DNA from: Arcticibacter pallidicorallinus
GTDB lineage: Bacteria > Bacteroidota > Bacteroidia > Sphingobacteriales > Sphingobacteriaceae
Length of the DNA stretch: 64,000 bases
Assembly (NCBI RefSeq): GCF_003002875.1
Contig: NZ_PVTH01000001.1
Span: 434,001 to 498,000 of the forward strand
Direction: 5' to 3'
Part shown: piece after piece, positions 54,193-62,725 of the stretch
Position numbering within the stretch: the stretch's first letter is position 1
Layout: each line of letters starts with the position of its first letter
Notes under the pieces: generated by a model
The model's database searches: none
What the model saw: the letters and a program-made list of their open reading frames with translations, nothing else
Told to the model about the DNA's origin: nothing
Translations under genes and position numbers: made by a program

Positions 54193-54516
54193 TTAAAATG
54201 TAAAATCATCCTCTGTTTTAGCAACTTCTACAGGTTGCTCGCTGAACTCATACTTTTTTTCTATAACATCCTGGTGAGCTTTGATATAGTCTACGGTGTC
54301 TTTCAGACCTTCTGCAAACTTCTCAAAATCTTCCTTGTACAAAAAGATCTTATGCTTAACAAAAACCCCATCCTCAAGGCGTTTTTTGCTCTCCGTAACC
54401 GTAATGTAATAGTCATTTGAACGTGTTGACTTTACATCAAAAAAATAGGTACGTTTCCCGGCTCTTACTTTCTTTGAAAAAACCTCTTCTCTCTCTTTGT
54501 TTTCAAAATCTCCCAT
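54193..54516 (-). CDS. Bacteroidetes PUR-family nucleic-acid-binding protein (DUF3276)
   Basis: A 107-residue protein of the Pur-alpha-like family found throughout Bacteroidota. KVRAGKRTYFFDVKSTRSND and YYITVTESKK form the beta-sheet half, and HKIFLYKEDFEKFAEGLKDT the helix, as in the PUR fold that binds single-stranded nucleic acid. The exact role is unknown. The acidic tail ends DDFTF. It is a single gene with a strong terminator. Confidence 0.9.
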   Translation of the reverse strand: MGDFENKEREEVFSKKVRAGKRTYFFDVKSTRSNDYYITVTESKKRLEDGVFVKHKIFLYKEDFEKFAEGLKDTVDYIKAHQDVIEKKYEFSEQPVEVAKTEDDFTF

Positions 54517-54594
54517 GTTATAGTTAAAGTTTGGTTGCGGTAAATATAACGTATAAATATTTAAAGATCAAAATACAATTTATTACACAGATAA

Positions 54595-56388
54595 TCACTT
54601 TTTTTCGGGCAGCTGGTCCTCCAAAAGCTGTTTTTCATACAGATATCGGTAAGGCCCGTCTGTTTCTAACAGTTCTTCATGATTTCCCTGCTCCACAATT
54701 TGTCCCTCATCAAACACCAGAATCTTATCAGCGTTTTTTATGGTAGATACGCGGTGTGAAATAAGGATGCTCGTTTTTCCCTGCAAATTAGTTCCCAGAT
54801 TTCTCAGAATCTCTTCTTCTGTCTTCGTGTCGATCGCTGAAAGGCAATCATCCATAACGAGAACCTGCGGAGACTTAATCAGTGCTCTTGCGATGGAAAC
54901 ACGCTGTTTTTGTCCCCCCGAAAGCGTTACACCCCTTTCGCCAACCAGCGTTTCGAAGTCGTGTTCAAATTTCATGATATTGGCATATACTGCAGCATCT
55001 TTCGCCGCCTGATGCACTTTCGGCATGTCTGTAGACGCTTCGCCAAAGGCGATGTTATTTGCTATCGTATCTGAAAACAGGAAGACTTCCTGAGGAACAA
55101 AGCCCAGTTGACTCCGGTATTGCTTGAGATCCACATCCGGAAGGGGTACGCCGTCGATCAGTATGCTGCCTTCTGTAGGGTCGTACATCCGCATGATCAG
55201 ATTAGCGATGGTCGATTTGCCCGACCCCGTTCTGCCCACTATGGCAACGAACTGACCCGGCTCCATGGTAAAGGACACATTATTCAGCGCCTTAATGCCC
55301 GTGTCCGGGTAGACAAAGGTGACGTTTCGGAATTCAATCTTTCCTTTGATCTGAAGCGGAGAGGATGTTTTGAAATGGATGTCTGAAGGTGTATGCAGGA
55401 ATTCGTTGATCCTTTTCTGGGAAGCTGCGGCACGCTGAATCAGCGATGTGACCCATCCCAGCGACATCACCGGAAACGTCAGCTGGTTCACATACACTAC
55501 AAACTCGGCAATATTACCTGCAGAAATGGAGCCGTCCATCACCTCCAGTCCGCCGATATAGATCGTTACAATCGTGCTAATACCAATCAGCAGCAGCAAA
55601 ACCGGATAGAAGATTGCCTGCACCTGCACCAGAGCCAGCGACGTCTTTTTATAGGCCTCACTTTCTTCGGCAAACTTCCCGCGGATATCGTCTTCCCGCC
55701 CGTATGATTTGATCACCCGTATTCCGGAGAAGTTCTCCTGAGCAAAGCCGGATAAACGGGAAAGCTGTTTCTGGATCTGCTCACTCCTGGTGTTGATCAT
55801 GGAGTGGACGTAGTAGATGATGATAGCCATTAATGGAAGTGGCAGCAGACTGAAAAAAGCCAGCTTTACACTCACGTTAACCATAGAAAAGATGATCAAA
55901 ATGAAGAGTACGATCGTGTTGAGGCTGTACATGATAGCCGGCCCCACGTACATGCGAACCCGGCTGACGTCTTCGGTAGCCCTGTTCATCAGATCACCGG
56001 TGTCGTTTCTCCTGTAGAAGCTCATTGACAGATCCTGGTAGTGGGCGTATATTTCGTTCTTGAGATCGTATTCAATATGCCGCGACATAAGAATAATGGT
56101 TTGCCGCATAAAGAACAGGAAGAGCCCCCGAAGCAGGGCTAATGCCAGCACGAGCACACCGAAGAACAGCAGGCTGGAGCTGAATACCTCGTGAACGAGC
56201 TCTTGCCGTTCGAAACCGTCGAACAGCCGGTACACCCCGATGTTCTCGCTTACCAGGTCGAAAGCTATTTGTATGACCCTCGCCGGAAGTACGGCGAAGA
56301 TGTTGGAAATGATCACGAAGATGATCCCCGGAAGCAGTCTCCAACGATATTTATAAAAGAATTTATTTAGATAGGCCAGATGTTTCAT
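54595..56388 (-). CDS. ABC exporter half-transporter, MdlA-like with Asp at the catalytic Glu position
   Basis: A 597-residue half-transporter: six transmembrane helices (about 15-300) and an ATPase domain. Walker A is GRTGSGKST, the signature LSGGQKQRVSIARA, and the H-loop ISHRVST. The Walker B is VLVMDDCLSAID; the residue after the first Asp is Asp where most exporters have the catalytic Glu. This Asp-Asp form is typical of the degenerate subunit of heterodimeric exporters such as MdlA and TM287. No second half is encoded in the window. Substrate (lipid or drug) unknown. Confidence 0.92.
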   Translation of the reverse strand: MKHLAYLNKFFYKYRWRLLPGIIFVIISNIFAVLPARVIQIAFDLVSENIGVYRLFDGFERQELVHEVFSSSLLFFGVLVLALALLRGLFLFFMRQTIILMSRHIEYDLKNEIYAHYQDLSMSFYRRNDTGDLMNRATEDVSRVRMYVGPAIMYSLNTIVLFILIIFSMVNVSVKLAFFSLLPLPLMAIIIYYVHSMINTRSEQIQKQLSRLSGFAQENFSGIRVIKSYGREDDIRGKFAEESEAYKKTSLALVQVQAIFYPVLLLLIGISTIVTIYIGGLEVMDGSISAGNIAEFVVYVNQLTFPVMSLGWVTSLIQRAAASQKRINEFLHTPSDIHFKTSSPLQIKGKIEFRNVTFVYPDTGIKALNNVSFTMEPGQFVAIVGRTGSGKSTIANLIMRMYDPTEGSILIDGVPLPDVDLKQYRSQLGFVPQEVFLFSDTIANNIAFGEASTDMPKVHQAAKDAAVYANIMKFEHDFETLVGERGVTLSGGQKQRVSIARALIKSPQVLVMDDCLSAIDTKTEEEILRNLGTNLQGKTSILISHRVSTIKNADKILVFDEGQIVEQGNHEELLETDGPYRYLYEKQLLEDQLPEKK

Positions 56389-56399
56389 ACCGCGTTCTA

Positions 56400-56407
56400 C
56401 AAAAGTA
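56400..56407 (-). promoter_or_regulatory. -7 box for the ABC exporter gene
   Basis: CAAAAGTA on the plus strand reads TACTTTTG on the minus strand, an exact TAnnTTTG match, 11 bp before the ATG; this predicts a leader of only a few bases. No -33 match found. Confidence 0.4.
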
Positions 56408-56520
56408 CATATTTACGGGACATCTCCTTTAATCCTGCCTGATACTGTCTTGTACAACCGGCCGGAAAACCCGGATCAGCTACGTGAGAGCGTCGCCATT
56501 TCTATGGGTTTTATCGAAGC

Positions 56521-56583
56521 TGGTACGACGTTGGTACGACTTTGGTTCGAGTTTGCCAGGGCGTTCATGAAACGCCCTGGCAA
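56521..56583. repeat. Three 11-bp tandem repeats followed by a 13-bp hairpin
   Basis: TGGTACGACGT, TGGTACGACTT and TGGTTCGAGTT (56521-56553) are consecutive 11-bp units. The last runs into TTGCCAGGGCGTT (56553-56565), which pairs perfectly with AACGCCCTGGCAA (56571-56583) across a CATGA loop. The unit length equals that of the repeats before nrdJ although the sequence differs. Confidence 0.85.
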
Positions 56584-56679
56584 CCCCGAAGACGGGCGGT
56601 GGGGAGTCTCACAAGCCCGGCGCTTCTCAGAAATTATGCGAACCAGCCATAAATTGCCGTGATTATCGCGAAAAATTAC

Positions 56680-56687
56680 TACTTTTG
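56680..56687 (+). promoter_or_regulatory. -7 box for leucine dehydrogenase
   Basis: TACTTTTG matches TAnnTTTG exactly, 24 bp before the chosen ATG at 56712. A possible ATTG at 56653-56656 is too far (23 bp) for an ideal -33. Confidence 0.5.
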
Positions 56688-56711
56688 GAGCCTTATTCCG
56701 CCCCAAAAAAT

Positions 56712-57800
56712 ATGTCTTTAAAGTCGTTTGAAGAAGGTTCTGTTTTTAATCAGCTAAGTAAGTCATCGCATCAGAACGTTGTTTTCTGTAGTGATGAGGA
56801 TACAGGATTGAAGGCCATTATTGCCATCCATGATACCACATTAGGTCCCGCATTAGGTGGAACCAGGATGTGGACTTACAGCACAGAAGCAGATGCATTA
56901 AGTGATGTGCTTAGGCTATCACGCACGATGACATACAAAGCCGCTATCAGCGGACTTAATCTGGGCGGAGGTAACGCCGTCATTATTGGCGACAGCTCTA
57001 CAGACAAAACGGAGGCTTTAATGCGTCGTTTTGGTCGTTTTATTAAGAATCTCAACGGAACCTTCATTACAGCGGAAGATTTGGGTACCAATACCAAGGA
57101 TATGGAATATATCCGGATGGAGACCCAGTATGTAACCGGCGTACCTGAAACTTTAGGTGGAAGCGGTGATCCTTCGCCAATAGCTGCCAAAGGGGTGCTG
57201 ATGGGTATAAAAGCCTGTATAAAGGAGCATTTCGGAAATGACAGCCTGGTGGGTCGGTCTATAGCCGTTCAGGGAATCGGTCAGGTAGGCGAGAATCTGG
57301 TTCATTTGCTTCGCGAAGAACATGCAAAAGTTTACGTCAGTGATATCAACGAGGATCGTTTGATGCGTGTAGCCGCCAAGTATGGTGCGCAGGCTGTTTC
57401 CAACAATAACCTGCTTGATTTTGAATTTGATGTTTATGCCCCTTGTGCTATGGGAGGTACGGTCAATTCGCAGACTATTCCCAAGATGAAGTGCGCGATT
57501 ATTGCAGGTTCGGCAAACAACCAGCTGGCTGATGAGGATGTGCACGGAAGAATGCTTTTGGAAAAGGGTATCCTTTACGCACCGGATTATCTGATCAACG
57601 CCGGTGGGATGATCAACTGTTACTCTGAATTATCAGGTTACAGTCGCAAGCGTACCATGCAGCTTGCAGAGAATATTTATTCAGCAACGAGAAATGTATT
57701 GCAAAAGTCTGCCAGTGACCATATTCCGGCCATCAGGGCGGCAGATATCATTGCAGAGAAGCGTATCGCAGATATAAAGAAAATTAAAGGGTCTTACTAA
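56712..57800 (+). CDS. Leucine dehydrogenase (Glu/Leu/Phe/Val dehydrogenase family)
   Basis: NAD-dependent reversible deamination of leucine and other branched-chain amino acids. The 362-residue protein starts at 56712 (MSLKSFEEG), the ATG right after the -7 box. The dehydrogenase signature is GPALGGTRMW (about 47-56) and SGLNLGGGNAVI, with the catalytic lysine in MTYKAAISG. The NAD site is AVQGIGQVGENL, and CAMGGTVN and ITAEDLGTNTKD are family blocks. It is a single gene, 70 bp before nusB. Confidence 0.92.
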   Translation: MSLKSFEEGSVFNQLSKSSHQNVVFCSDEDTGLKAIIAIHDTTLGPALGGTRMWTYSTEADALSDVLRLSRTMTYKAAISGLNLGGGNAVIIGDSSTDKTEALMRRFGRFIKNLNGTFITAEDLGTNTKDMEYIRMETQYVTGVPETLGGSGDPSPIAAKGVLMGIKACIKEHFGNDSLVGRSIAVQGIGQVGENLVHLLREEHAKVYVSDINEDRLMRVAAKYGAQAVSNNNLLDFEFDVYAPCAMGGTVNSQTIPKMKCAIIAGSANNQLADEDVHGRMLLEKGILYAPDYLINAGGMINCYSELSGYSRKRTMQLAENIYSATRNVLQKSASDHIPAIRAADIIAEKRIADIKKIKGSY

Positions 57801-57870
57801 ATGAATTGATCCGCAATAGCGGAAGTTCGTCAGTAAGTCGGGTATATTTATTACAAATCGTTCTTATAAC

Positions 57871-58818
57871 ATGTTAAACAGAAGGCAGCTTAGAGTAAAA
57901 GTTTTACAGGTACTATATGCGTACAATTCCTCAGAAGACAAAGTAGTAAAGGTTTTCGAGAAAAAATTATTAGAGAGCGTGGATGAAGTGTACGAAATGT
58001 ATATCCACTTGCTCGGTTTACTTGTTGATGTTGCCGACTATGTACTTGTTGACGCCGACGAACGTGCGAATAAGCACCGCCCATCCGAAAGCGATTTGAA
58101 CGCCAATACCAAGCTCAATACCAATAAATTTATTCAGCTGCTGAGGGAGAACCCAGCCTTCCAGATCAACGCGAAGAAGTATTCTTTGGCGTCCAGCCTT
58201 GATCTTGAGGTGACCAAACAGATCTTCAACATCCTGAAAGATTCTGAAACTTACCAGAATTATCTCGAGAGTGAAGATACTTCGCTACGTGCCGAGAAAG
58301 ACATCATTAAATATATCTACAAAAAGATCATTCGTGTAACGCCCGGGATTGAGCAGACCTTCGAAGAGAAGTTCATTAACTGGCCGGTAGACAAAGAGGT
58401 TCTGGAGGCTATGCTTGCCAAAACTTTCAGTAACTTCCAAAGTGAGGTTGCTACCGAAAATAAGCTCGCGCTGATCAGCTCTTCATGGTCTGAAGACCGC
58501 GAGTTTATCCTCGACCTCTTCTCGAGGGTGATTGCCTTTGACGAAGAGTTTCAACGGTTCATATCGGATAAGACAAAGAACTGGGATGCCGATCGTATCG
58601 CCATCATTGATATCCTGTTGATGAAGATGGCCATTGCGGAGCTGATTCACTTCCAGGGGATACCGGTTAAGGTAACCATGAACGAGTATATCGAAATCGC
58701 AAAAGAGTTCAGTACCCCTAAAAGTAATTTGTTTATTAATGGTATTTTAGACAAAATTTTAGCCGACCTTAAGGCCGCGGGTAAAATCCGCAAAGTGGGT
58801 CGGGGATTAATAGAATAA
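57871..58818 (+). CDS. nusB: Transcription antitermination protein NusB (long Bacteroidota form)
   Basis: RNA-binding subunit of the antitermination complex for rRNA operons. The 315-residue protein starts MLNRRQLRVKVLQVLYAYN as Bacteroidota NusB does, about twice the length of the E. coli protein. The core helix bundle with WDADRIAIIDILLMKMAIAE, IPVKVTMNEYIEIAKEFS and NGILDKILADL lies at the C-terminal end. TATATTTA (57843-57850) is a 7/8 -7 box 20 bp upstream. It begins the block nusB, DUF1573, yajC. Confidence 0.94.
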   Translation: MLNRRQLRVKVLQVLYAYNSSEDKVVKVFEKKLLESVDEVYEMYIHLLGLLVDVADYVLVDADERANKHRPSESDLNANTKLNTNKFIQLLRENPAFQINAKKYSLASSLDLEVTKQIFNILKDSETYQNYLESEDTSLRAEKDIIKYIYKKIIRVTPGIEQTFEEKFINWPVDKEVLEAMLAKTFSNFQSEVATENKLALISSSWSEDREFILDLFSRVIAFDEEFQRFISDKTKNWDADRIAIIDILLMKMAIAELIHFQGIPVKVTMNEYIEIAKEFSTPKSNLFINGILDKILADLKAAGKIRKVGRGLIE

Positions 58819-58825
58819 AATTTAT

Positions 58826-59263
58826 ATGAAAAAGCTTTTTATCACCGCCGTTGCGGGACTTGCAATTAGTTTATCTGCATGTAACAGCAACTCATCATCT
58901 AAAGTGAATTCACAGGACTCTGTTTCTGCTGATTCAGCGAGTGCAGCAACCATTGTTTTCGAAAGCCCGGTATATGATTTCGGTAAAGCAACAGACGGAG
59001 ACAAGGTTTCTCACGACTTTAAATTTACGAATTCAGGCACAAGCCCGCTAATAATTACCAATGCTTCTGCGAGCTGTGGTTGTACAGTACCCGACTATCC
59101 GCGCGAGCCGATAGCACCTGGTGCGAGTGGAATCATCAAGGTTGTATTCGATACTTCAAATAAGGTGGGTATTCAAAATAAGCAGATTATTATTGCGTCT
59201 AACGCGGCAACACCTTCGACAGAACTGTTCATCAAGGGTGAAGTACAATCTTTAACTAAATAA
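58826..59263 (+). CDS. DUF1573 lipoprotein
   Basis: A 145-residue secreted lipoprotein (MKKLFITAVAGLAISLSAC, Cys19) with one Ig-like DUF1573 domain. VYDFGKATDGDKVSHDFKFT, then ASCGCTVPDYPREPIAPG and KQIIIASNAATPS are the family signatures, including the conserved CGC. It is 7 bp after nusB and 8 bp before yajC, a gene order common in Bacteroidota. Function unknown. Confidence 0.92.
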   Translation: MKKLFITAVAGLAISLSACNSNSSSKVNSQDSVSADSASAATIVFESPVYDFGKATDGDKVSHDFKFTNSGTSPLIITNASASCGCTVPDYPREPIAPGASGIIKVVFDTSNKVGIQNKQIIIASNAATPSTELFIKGEVQSLTK

Positions 59264-59271
59264 ATTTCAAA

Positions 59272-59586
59272 ATGACAGTATCAATCTTACTACAAGCTGG
59301 CGGTGCGTCTCAGCTGATGAGCTTCTTGCCAATGGTGTTAATCATCATTGTATTCTACTTTTTCATGATCCGTCCGCAGATGAAGAAAGCAAAAGATCAG
59401 AAGAAGTTTATCGAAGAGCTGAAAAAGGGAGATAAAGTAATTACATCTGCTGGTATCCACGGCAGAATTGTTGATATGAACGAAACTTCTTTCTTAATCG
59501 AAGTGGAAAGTGGCGCTAAGATTCGCTTTGATAAGTCGGCAATTTCGCTTGACGCGTCTAAAGCGCTGAATGCCGTTAAAGCCTAG
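59272..59586 (+). CDS. yajC: Preprotein translocase subunit YajC
   Basis: Small inner-membrane partner of SecDF. The 104-residue protein has one membrane span (about 17-38, MSFLPMVLIIIVFYFFMIR) followed at once by PQMKKAKDQKKFIEELKKGD and the IHGRIVDMNE beta region. The FFMIRPQMKK transition is diagnostic. It is followed by a hairpin. Confidence 0.96.
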   Translation: MTVSILLQAGGASQLMSFLPMVLIIIVFYFFMIRPQMKKAKDQKKFIEELKKGDKVITSAGIHGRIVDMNETSFLIEVESGAKIRFDKSAISLDASKALNAVKA

Positions 59587-59593
59587 AAATTAT

Positions 59594-59619
59594 GAATGCC
59601 GTCTTTTAAGACGGCATTC
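59594..59619 (+). terminator. Hairpin after yajC
   Basis: GAATGCCGTCTT (59594-59605) and AAGACGGCATTC (59608-59619) are perfect complements with a 2-base gap. The T run is weak, so termination may be partial. Confidence 0.75.
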
Positions 59620-59656
59620 TGCTTATTAAGGGAAGTTTGTTATATCTTTATTCTTT

Positions 59657-60598
59657 ATGCCCTTGATAACTCTGAATCGTATTGAAAGACGGCGTTTGAC
59701 AGTGTTTATAAGCTGCTTGATTGTCGCATTTTCTACCTGGATGATGATCGCGTTATCGGGTAACTATATTTACAAGGTTGAATCCAAAGTCAACTATGTG
59801 GATCCGCCCGAAAACCGGGCATACCATCCGCTGCAAGACGATAGTGTGTCGTTGCAAATTGAGGGCTCAGGGTGGCAGTTGTTGTTTTCCAGACTACGTT
59901 TGCAGCCTACGGCTATCAATGTGAGCCTCAAGTCGCTTCAAACGCGTAGCTTCATCGTTTTCTCCAATCAACTGGGTGATATAAACAAGCAGTTTACTTC
60001 CAGTCAGAAAGTTATATCTGTTGTCCCCGATACCTTATTTTTCGATTTTTCTAAACGTTCTGTTAAGAAAATCCCCATCCGCTTGATGCATAATCTCAGT
60101 TTTGAGAATAATTACGGCATTTCGGGGCCTATCAGGATGACGCCAAACCACGTTATCGTCAATGGAGCAACCGAAGAACTGAAAAAGATTGATATCTGGC
60201 CTACAACTATGCTCACACGCAGCGATGTAAGTGCCCCTATTACCGCTAAAATAGGTTTTATGGAATCGAAAGCGAACAATATCGATGTGTTTCCATTGTC
60301 TGTTAAAGTGGAAATCCCGGTGGAGATGTTTACCGAAAAGATTATAGAGGTACCGGTAAAAATCCTGAACGCGGGCGGAAGGGAAGTGCAGGTGCTGCCC
60401 GAGCGGGTGGCGGTAACGGTATTGACTCCGCTTAGTCGCTACCCGGCTGTGAAAGTGGATTCATTTTCTGTCGCTATTGACCTGAAGGACAGGCCGACGG
60501 GTGGTTACTCGCAGCTCCCCGTATTGATGAGACGGCGCCCTCAGTTTATCAAGTTGGTGAAAGTCGATCCTCAGGTTGTCGACTTCTTTATAAAATAA
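59657..60598 (+). CDS. YbbR/CdaR-like membrane protein
   Basis: A 313-residue protein with one N-terminal membrane anchor (about 13-33, TVFISCLIVAFSTWMMIALS) and a periplasmic part of YbbR-type beta domains (IEVPVKILNAGGREVQVLP is typical). In Firmicutes such proteins control the c-di-AMP cyclase; no cyclase is in this window. TATCTTTA (59643-59650) is a 7/8 -7 box. It is 4 bp before coaE. Confidence 0.85.
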   Translation: MPLITLNRIERRRLTVFISCLIVAFSTWMMIALSGNYIYKVESKVNYVDPPENRAYHPLQDDSVSLQIEGSGWQLLFSRLRLQPTAINVSLKSLQTRSFIVFSNQLGDINKQFTSSQKVISVVPDTLFFDFSKRSVKKIPIRLMHNLSFENNYGISGPIRMTPNHVIVNGATEELKKIDIWPTTMLTRSDVSAPITAKIGFMESKANNIDVFPLSVKVEIPVEMFTEKIIEVPVKILNAGGREVQVLPERVAVTVLTPLSRYPAVKVDSFSVAIDLKDRPTGGYSQLPVLMRRRPQFIKLVKVDPQVVDFFIK

Positions 60599-60602
60599 TC
60601 GG

Positions 60603-61208
60603 ATGTTGAAAATTGGTATCACCGGTGGTATCGGTAGCGGCAAAACTACAGTATGCCGGATATTTGAGCTTTTAGGAGTTGCGGTATATTATGCAGATGT
60701 ACGGGCGAAAATGCTGATGCAGACTGATCTTGAACTTATCGAAGGGATTAAGATGGCCTTTGGCAAGGAGGCTTATAATGGACTCGTGCTTAACCGGGCA
60801 TTTTTGGGAGCTATCGTTTTTAATAATGCCGAACGACTTCAGCAGTTGAACGGACTGGTGCATCCGGCGGTTTTTCGGGACTTTGACACCTGGTCTTTGA
60901 AGCAAAAGGGATTATATGTGTTGAAGGAAGCAGCCATTCTTTTTGAAAGCGGCTCTTCGAAGGATTGTGCATATACGATACTGGTTAAGTCGCCGGTGGA
61001 TCTCCGGACGTCTAGGGTCATGTTGCGCGACGGTATCAGCAAAGCGGATGTAATAAAGCGGATGGATAAGCAGATGAGCGATGAAGAGAAGGATAAACTG
61101 GCGAGCTTCGTGATTTTGAATGACGAGGTGCAGCTGGTGATACCGCAGGTTCTTGCCCTGCATAACCAGATAACTGATTTAGCATTGATAAATAATGATC
61201 ATAGATGA
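60603..61208 (+). CDS. coaE: Dephospho-CoA kinase
   Basis: Last step of coenzyme A synthesis, phosphorylating the 3'-OH of dephospho-CoA. The 201-residue kinase has the P-loop GITGGIGSGKTT (5-16), ADVRAKML and the VHPAVFRDF lid region. It is 4 bp after ybbR and overlaps the exonuclease gene by 14 bp. Confidence 0.95.
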   Translation: MLKIGITGGIGSGKTTVCRIFELLGVAVYYADVRAKMLMQTDLELIEGIKMAFGKEAYNGLVLNRAFLGAIVFNNAERLQQLNGLVHPAVFRDFDTWSLKQKGLYVLKEAAILFESGSSKDCAYTILVKSPVDLRTSRVMLRDGISKADVIKRMDKQMSDEEKDKLASFVILNDEVQLVIPQVLALHNQITDLALINNDHR

Positions 61209-62136
61209 CTTTCTGGCTTTTAAAGAGTCGGGATTATATTGCAGGGTAGGAGACTTTTACCTCGACCCCAAGCTGCCGGTAAAAATGGCTGTTATCACCC
61301 ATGCGCATGGAGATCACGCCTGCCCGGGCAATGAATTGGTCTACTGCACGAAGGCCACGGCGGCGATTATGCAGCTGCGGATAAGAAAGAATGCGGCGAA
61401 GCAATTCCACACCGTAGACTTTCATCAGCCTTTTTACATAGGTGGGGTGAAGATAACGCTGATTGCTGCAGGGCATATTCTGGGCTCGGCTCAGATATTG
61501 ATGGAATATGAGGGTGTGAGGTATCTCTATACCGGCGACATCAAAATGCAGGACGACCCTACCTGTGAACGGATCGATACCGTGCAGGCGGATGTGCTGA
61601 TTACGGAGACGACCTTTGCCAATCCGGAGGTAATTCATCCGGACCCTGTCGATGAAATCAGGAAGCTCAATGCCTCCGCTCACAATGTGCTGCTCGGTTC
61701 TTATTCGCTCGGAAAGAGCCAGCGACTCGTTCATCTAATAACTGAACATTGTCCGCAACGTTCGGTACTTTTGCACCATTCGATGGTGGGCATCACGAAA
61801 ATATATGAAGATTTCGGGTTTAATCCGGGGAATTATGCCCCATATAACCGGAAATTAATGAAATACCCTGATAAGGGGTTTGTTTATATTGTTCCTCCTC
61901 TTACATTTGACTGTTATTTCAGAGCTAAGGGAGTATTGAGAGCTTTCGCCTCCGGATGGAAGCGTTTGCAGGCTCAGAACGATCTGTCGATCTATATATC
62001 CGATCATGCGGATTGGAACGATCTTTTGAAGTATATTGAGGCTGTAAGGCCTTCGGAAGTATGGACTCTTCATGGGGACGGTGAGCATCTGAGAAAGCAT
62101 TTCGATGGTGTGATGCCGGTTAAATTATTAGTTTGA
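61195..62136 (+). CDS. Ligase-associated MBL-fold DNA exonuclease
   Basis: A 313-residue metallo-beta-lactamase/beta-CASP protein of the type called ligase-associated exonuclease (mRNA 3'-processing-factor-like). Zinc ligands are visible in THAHGDHA (about 35-42), IAAGHILGSA, YTGDIK and SDHADWNDL. It normally sits beside an ATP-dependent DNA ligase and a ligase-associated helicase; neither is present here. It overlaps coaE by 14 bp, so translation is coupled. Role in DNA end repair is inferred from family. Confidence 0.88.
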   Translation: MIIDDFLAFKESGLYCRVGDFYLDPKLPVKMAVITHAHGDHACPGNELVYCTKATAAIMQLRIRKNAAKQFHTVDFHQPFYIGGVKITLIAAGHILGSAQILMEYEGVRYLYTGDIKMQDDPTCERIDTVQADVLITETTFANPEVIHPDPVDEIRKLNASAHNVLLGSYSLGKSQRLVHLITEHCPQRSVLLHHSMVGITKIYEDFGFNPGNYAPYNRKLMKYPDKGFVYIVPPLTFDCYFRAKGVLRAFASGWKRLQAQNDLSIYISDHADWNDLLKYIEAVRPSEVWTLHGDGEHLRKHFDGVMPVKLLV

Positions 62137-62270
62137 TGTGGAAACATCATCATTAGTATTTTAATGAAGAAGGGTACATGGCTTTAACAGCTGGATGCCA
62201 GTTTACATTACCCATGAAATTGCGGACAATCAGATAAGCTAGAAAAGATTAACCGTTAATTTGAAGACAA

Positions 62271-62720
62271 ATGGAATTAGAGAAGGAAATCCATCAGGTA
62301 AGATTTAAGAATGATTATCACAAGCTGGTGGTCAATATGATCTATTCTTATAGTTGGGTTACGGGGCTGGTAAAAGAACGCCTGAGCACTGAACAAGTAA
62401 CATTGCAACAATATAACCTTTTACGGATACTGCGTGGCCAGTTTCCAAACCCTTCAACGATCAACCTGCTTAAGGAGCGGATGCTCGACAAAATGTCTGA
62501 CGCTTCCCGTATTGTTGAAAGACTGGTACAGAAGGAGCTGGTGACACGTACGGTGAACGCTGCAGACAGAAGGGCTGTAGATATCCTGATCACCCAGAAA
62601 GGGCTCGATGTGCTTGCTTACCTGGATCCGGTAGTGACACCTGTTGATATTCTTAAGAACAACCTTACGGAAGATGAAGCCAGGCAGCTTAACGTGTTGC
62701 TGGATAAGCTGCGTGGGTAG
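62271..62720 (+). CDS. MarR-family transcriptional regulator
   Basis: A 149-residue winged-helix regulator. The DNA-binding core LSTEQVTLQQYNLLRILRGQ to TINLLKERMLDKMSDASRIV and the wing region LVTRTVNAADRRAVDILITQ match MarR. Its target and ligand are unknown. It converges on the ZIP gene with 5 bp between stops, and follows the exonuclease gene by 134 bp. Confidence 0.92.
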   Translation: MELEKEIHQVRFKNDYHKLVVNMIYSYSWVTGLVKERLSTEQVTLQQYNLLRILRGQFPNPSTINLLKERMLDKMSDASRIVERLVQKELVTRTVNAADRRAVDILITQKGLDVLAYLDPVVTPVDILKNNLTEDEARQLNVLLDKLRG

Positions 62721-62725
62721 AGGTG

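Larger units (their letters stand above)
56389..56711. other. 323-bp divergent intergenic region
   Basis: Divergent promoters flank a central repeat block. It holds a minus-strand -7 box for the ABC gene, an 11-bp triple repeat joined to a 13-bp hairpin, and the leucine dehydrogenase -7 box. Short open frames across it look like chance. Confidence 0.6.
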
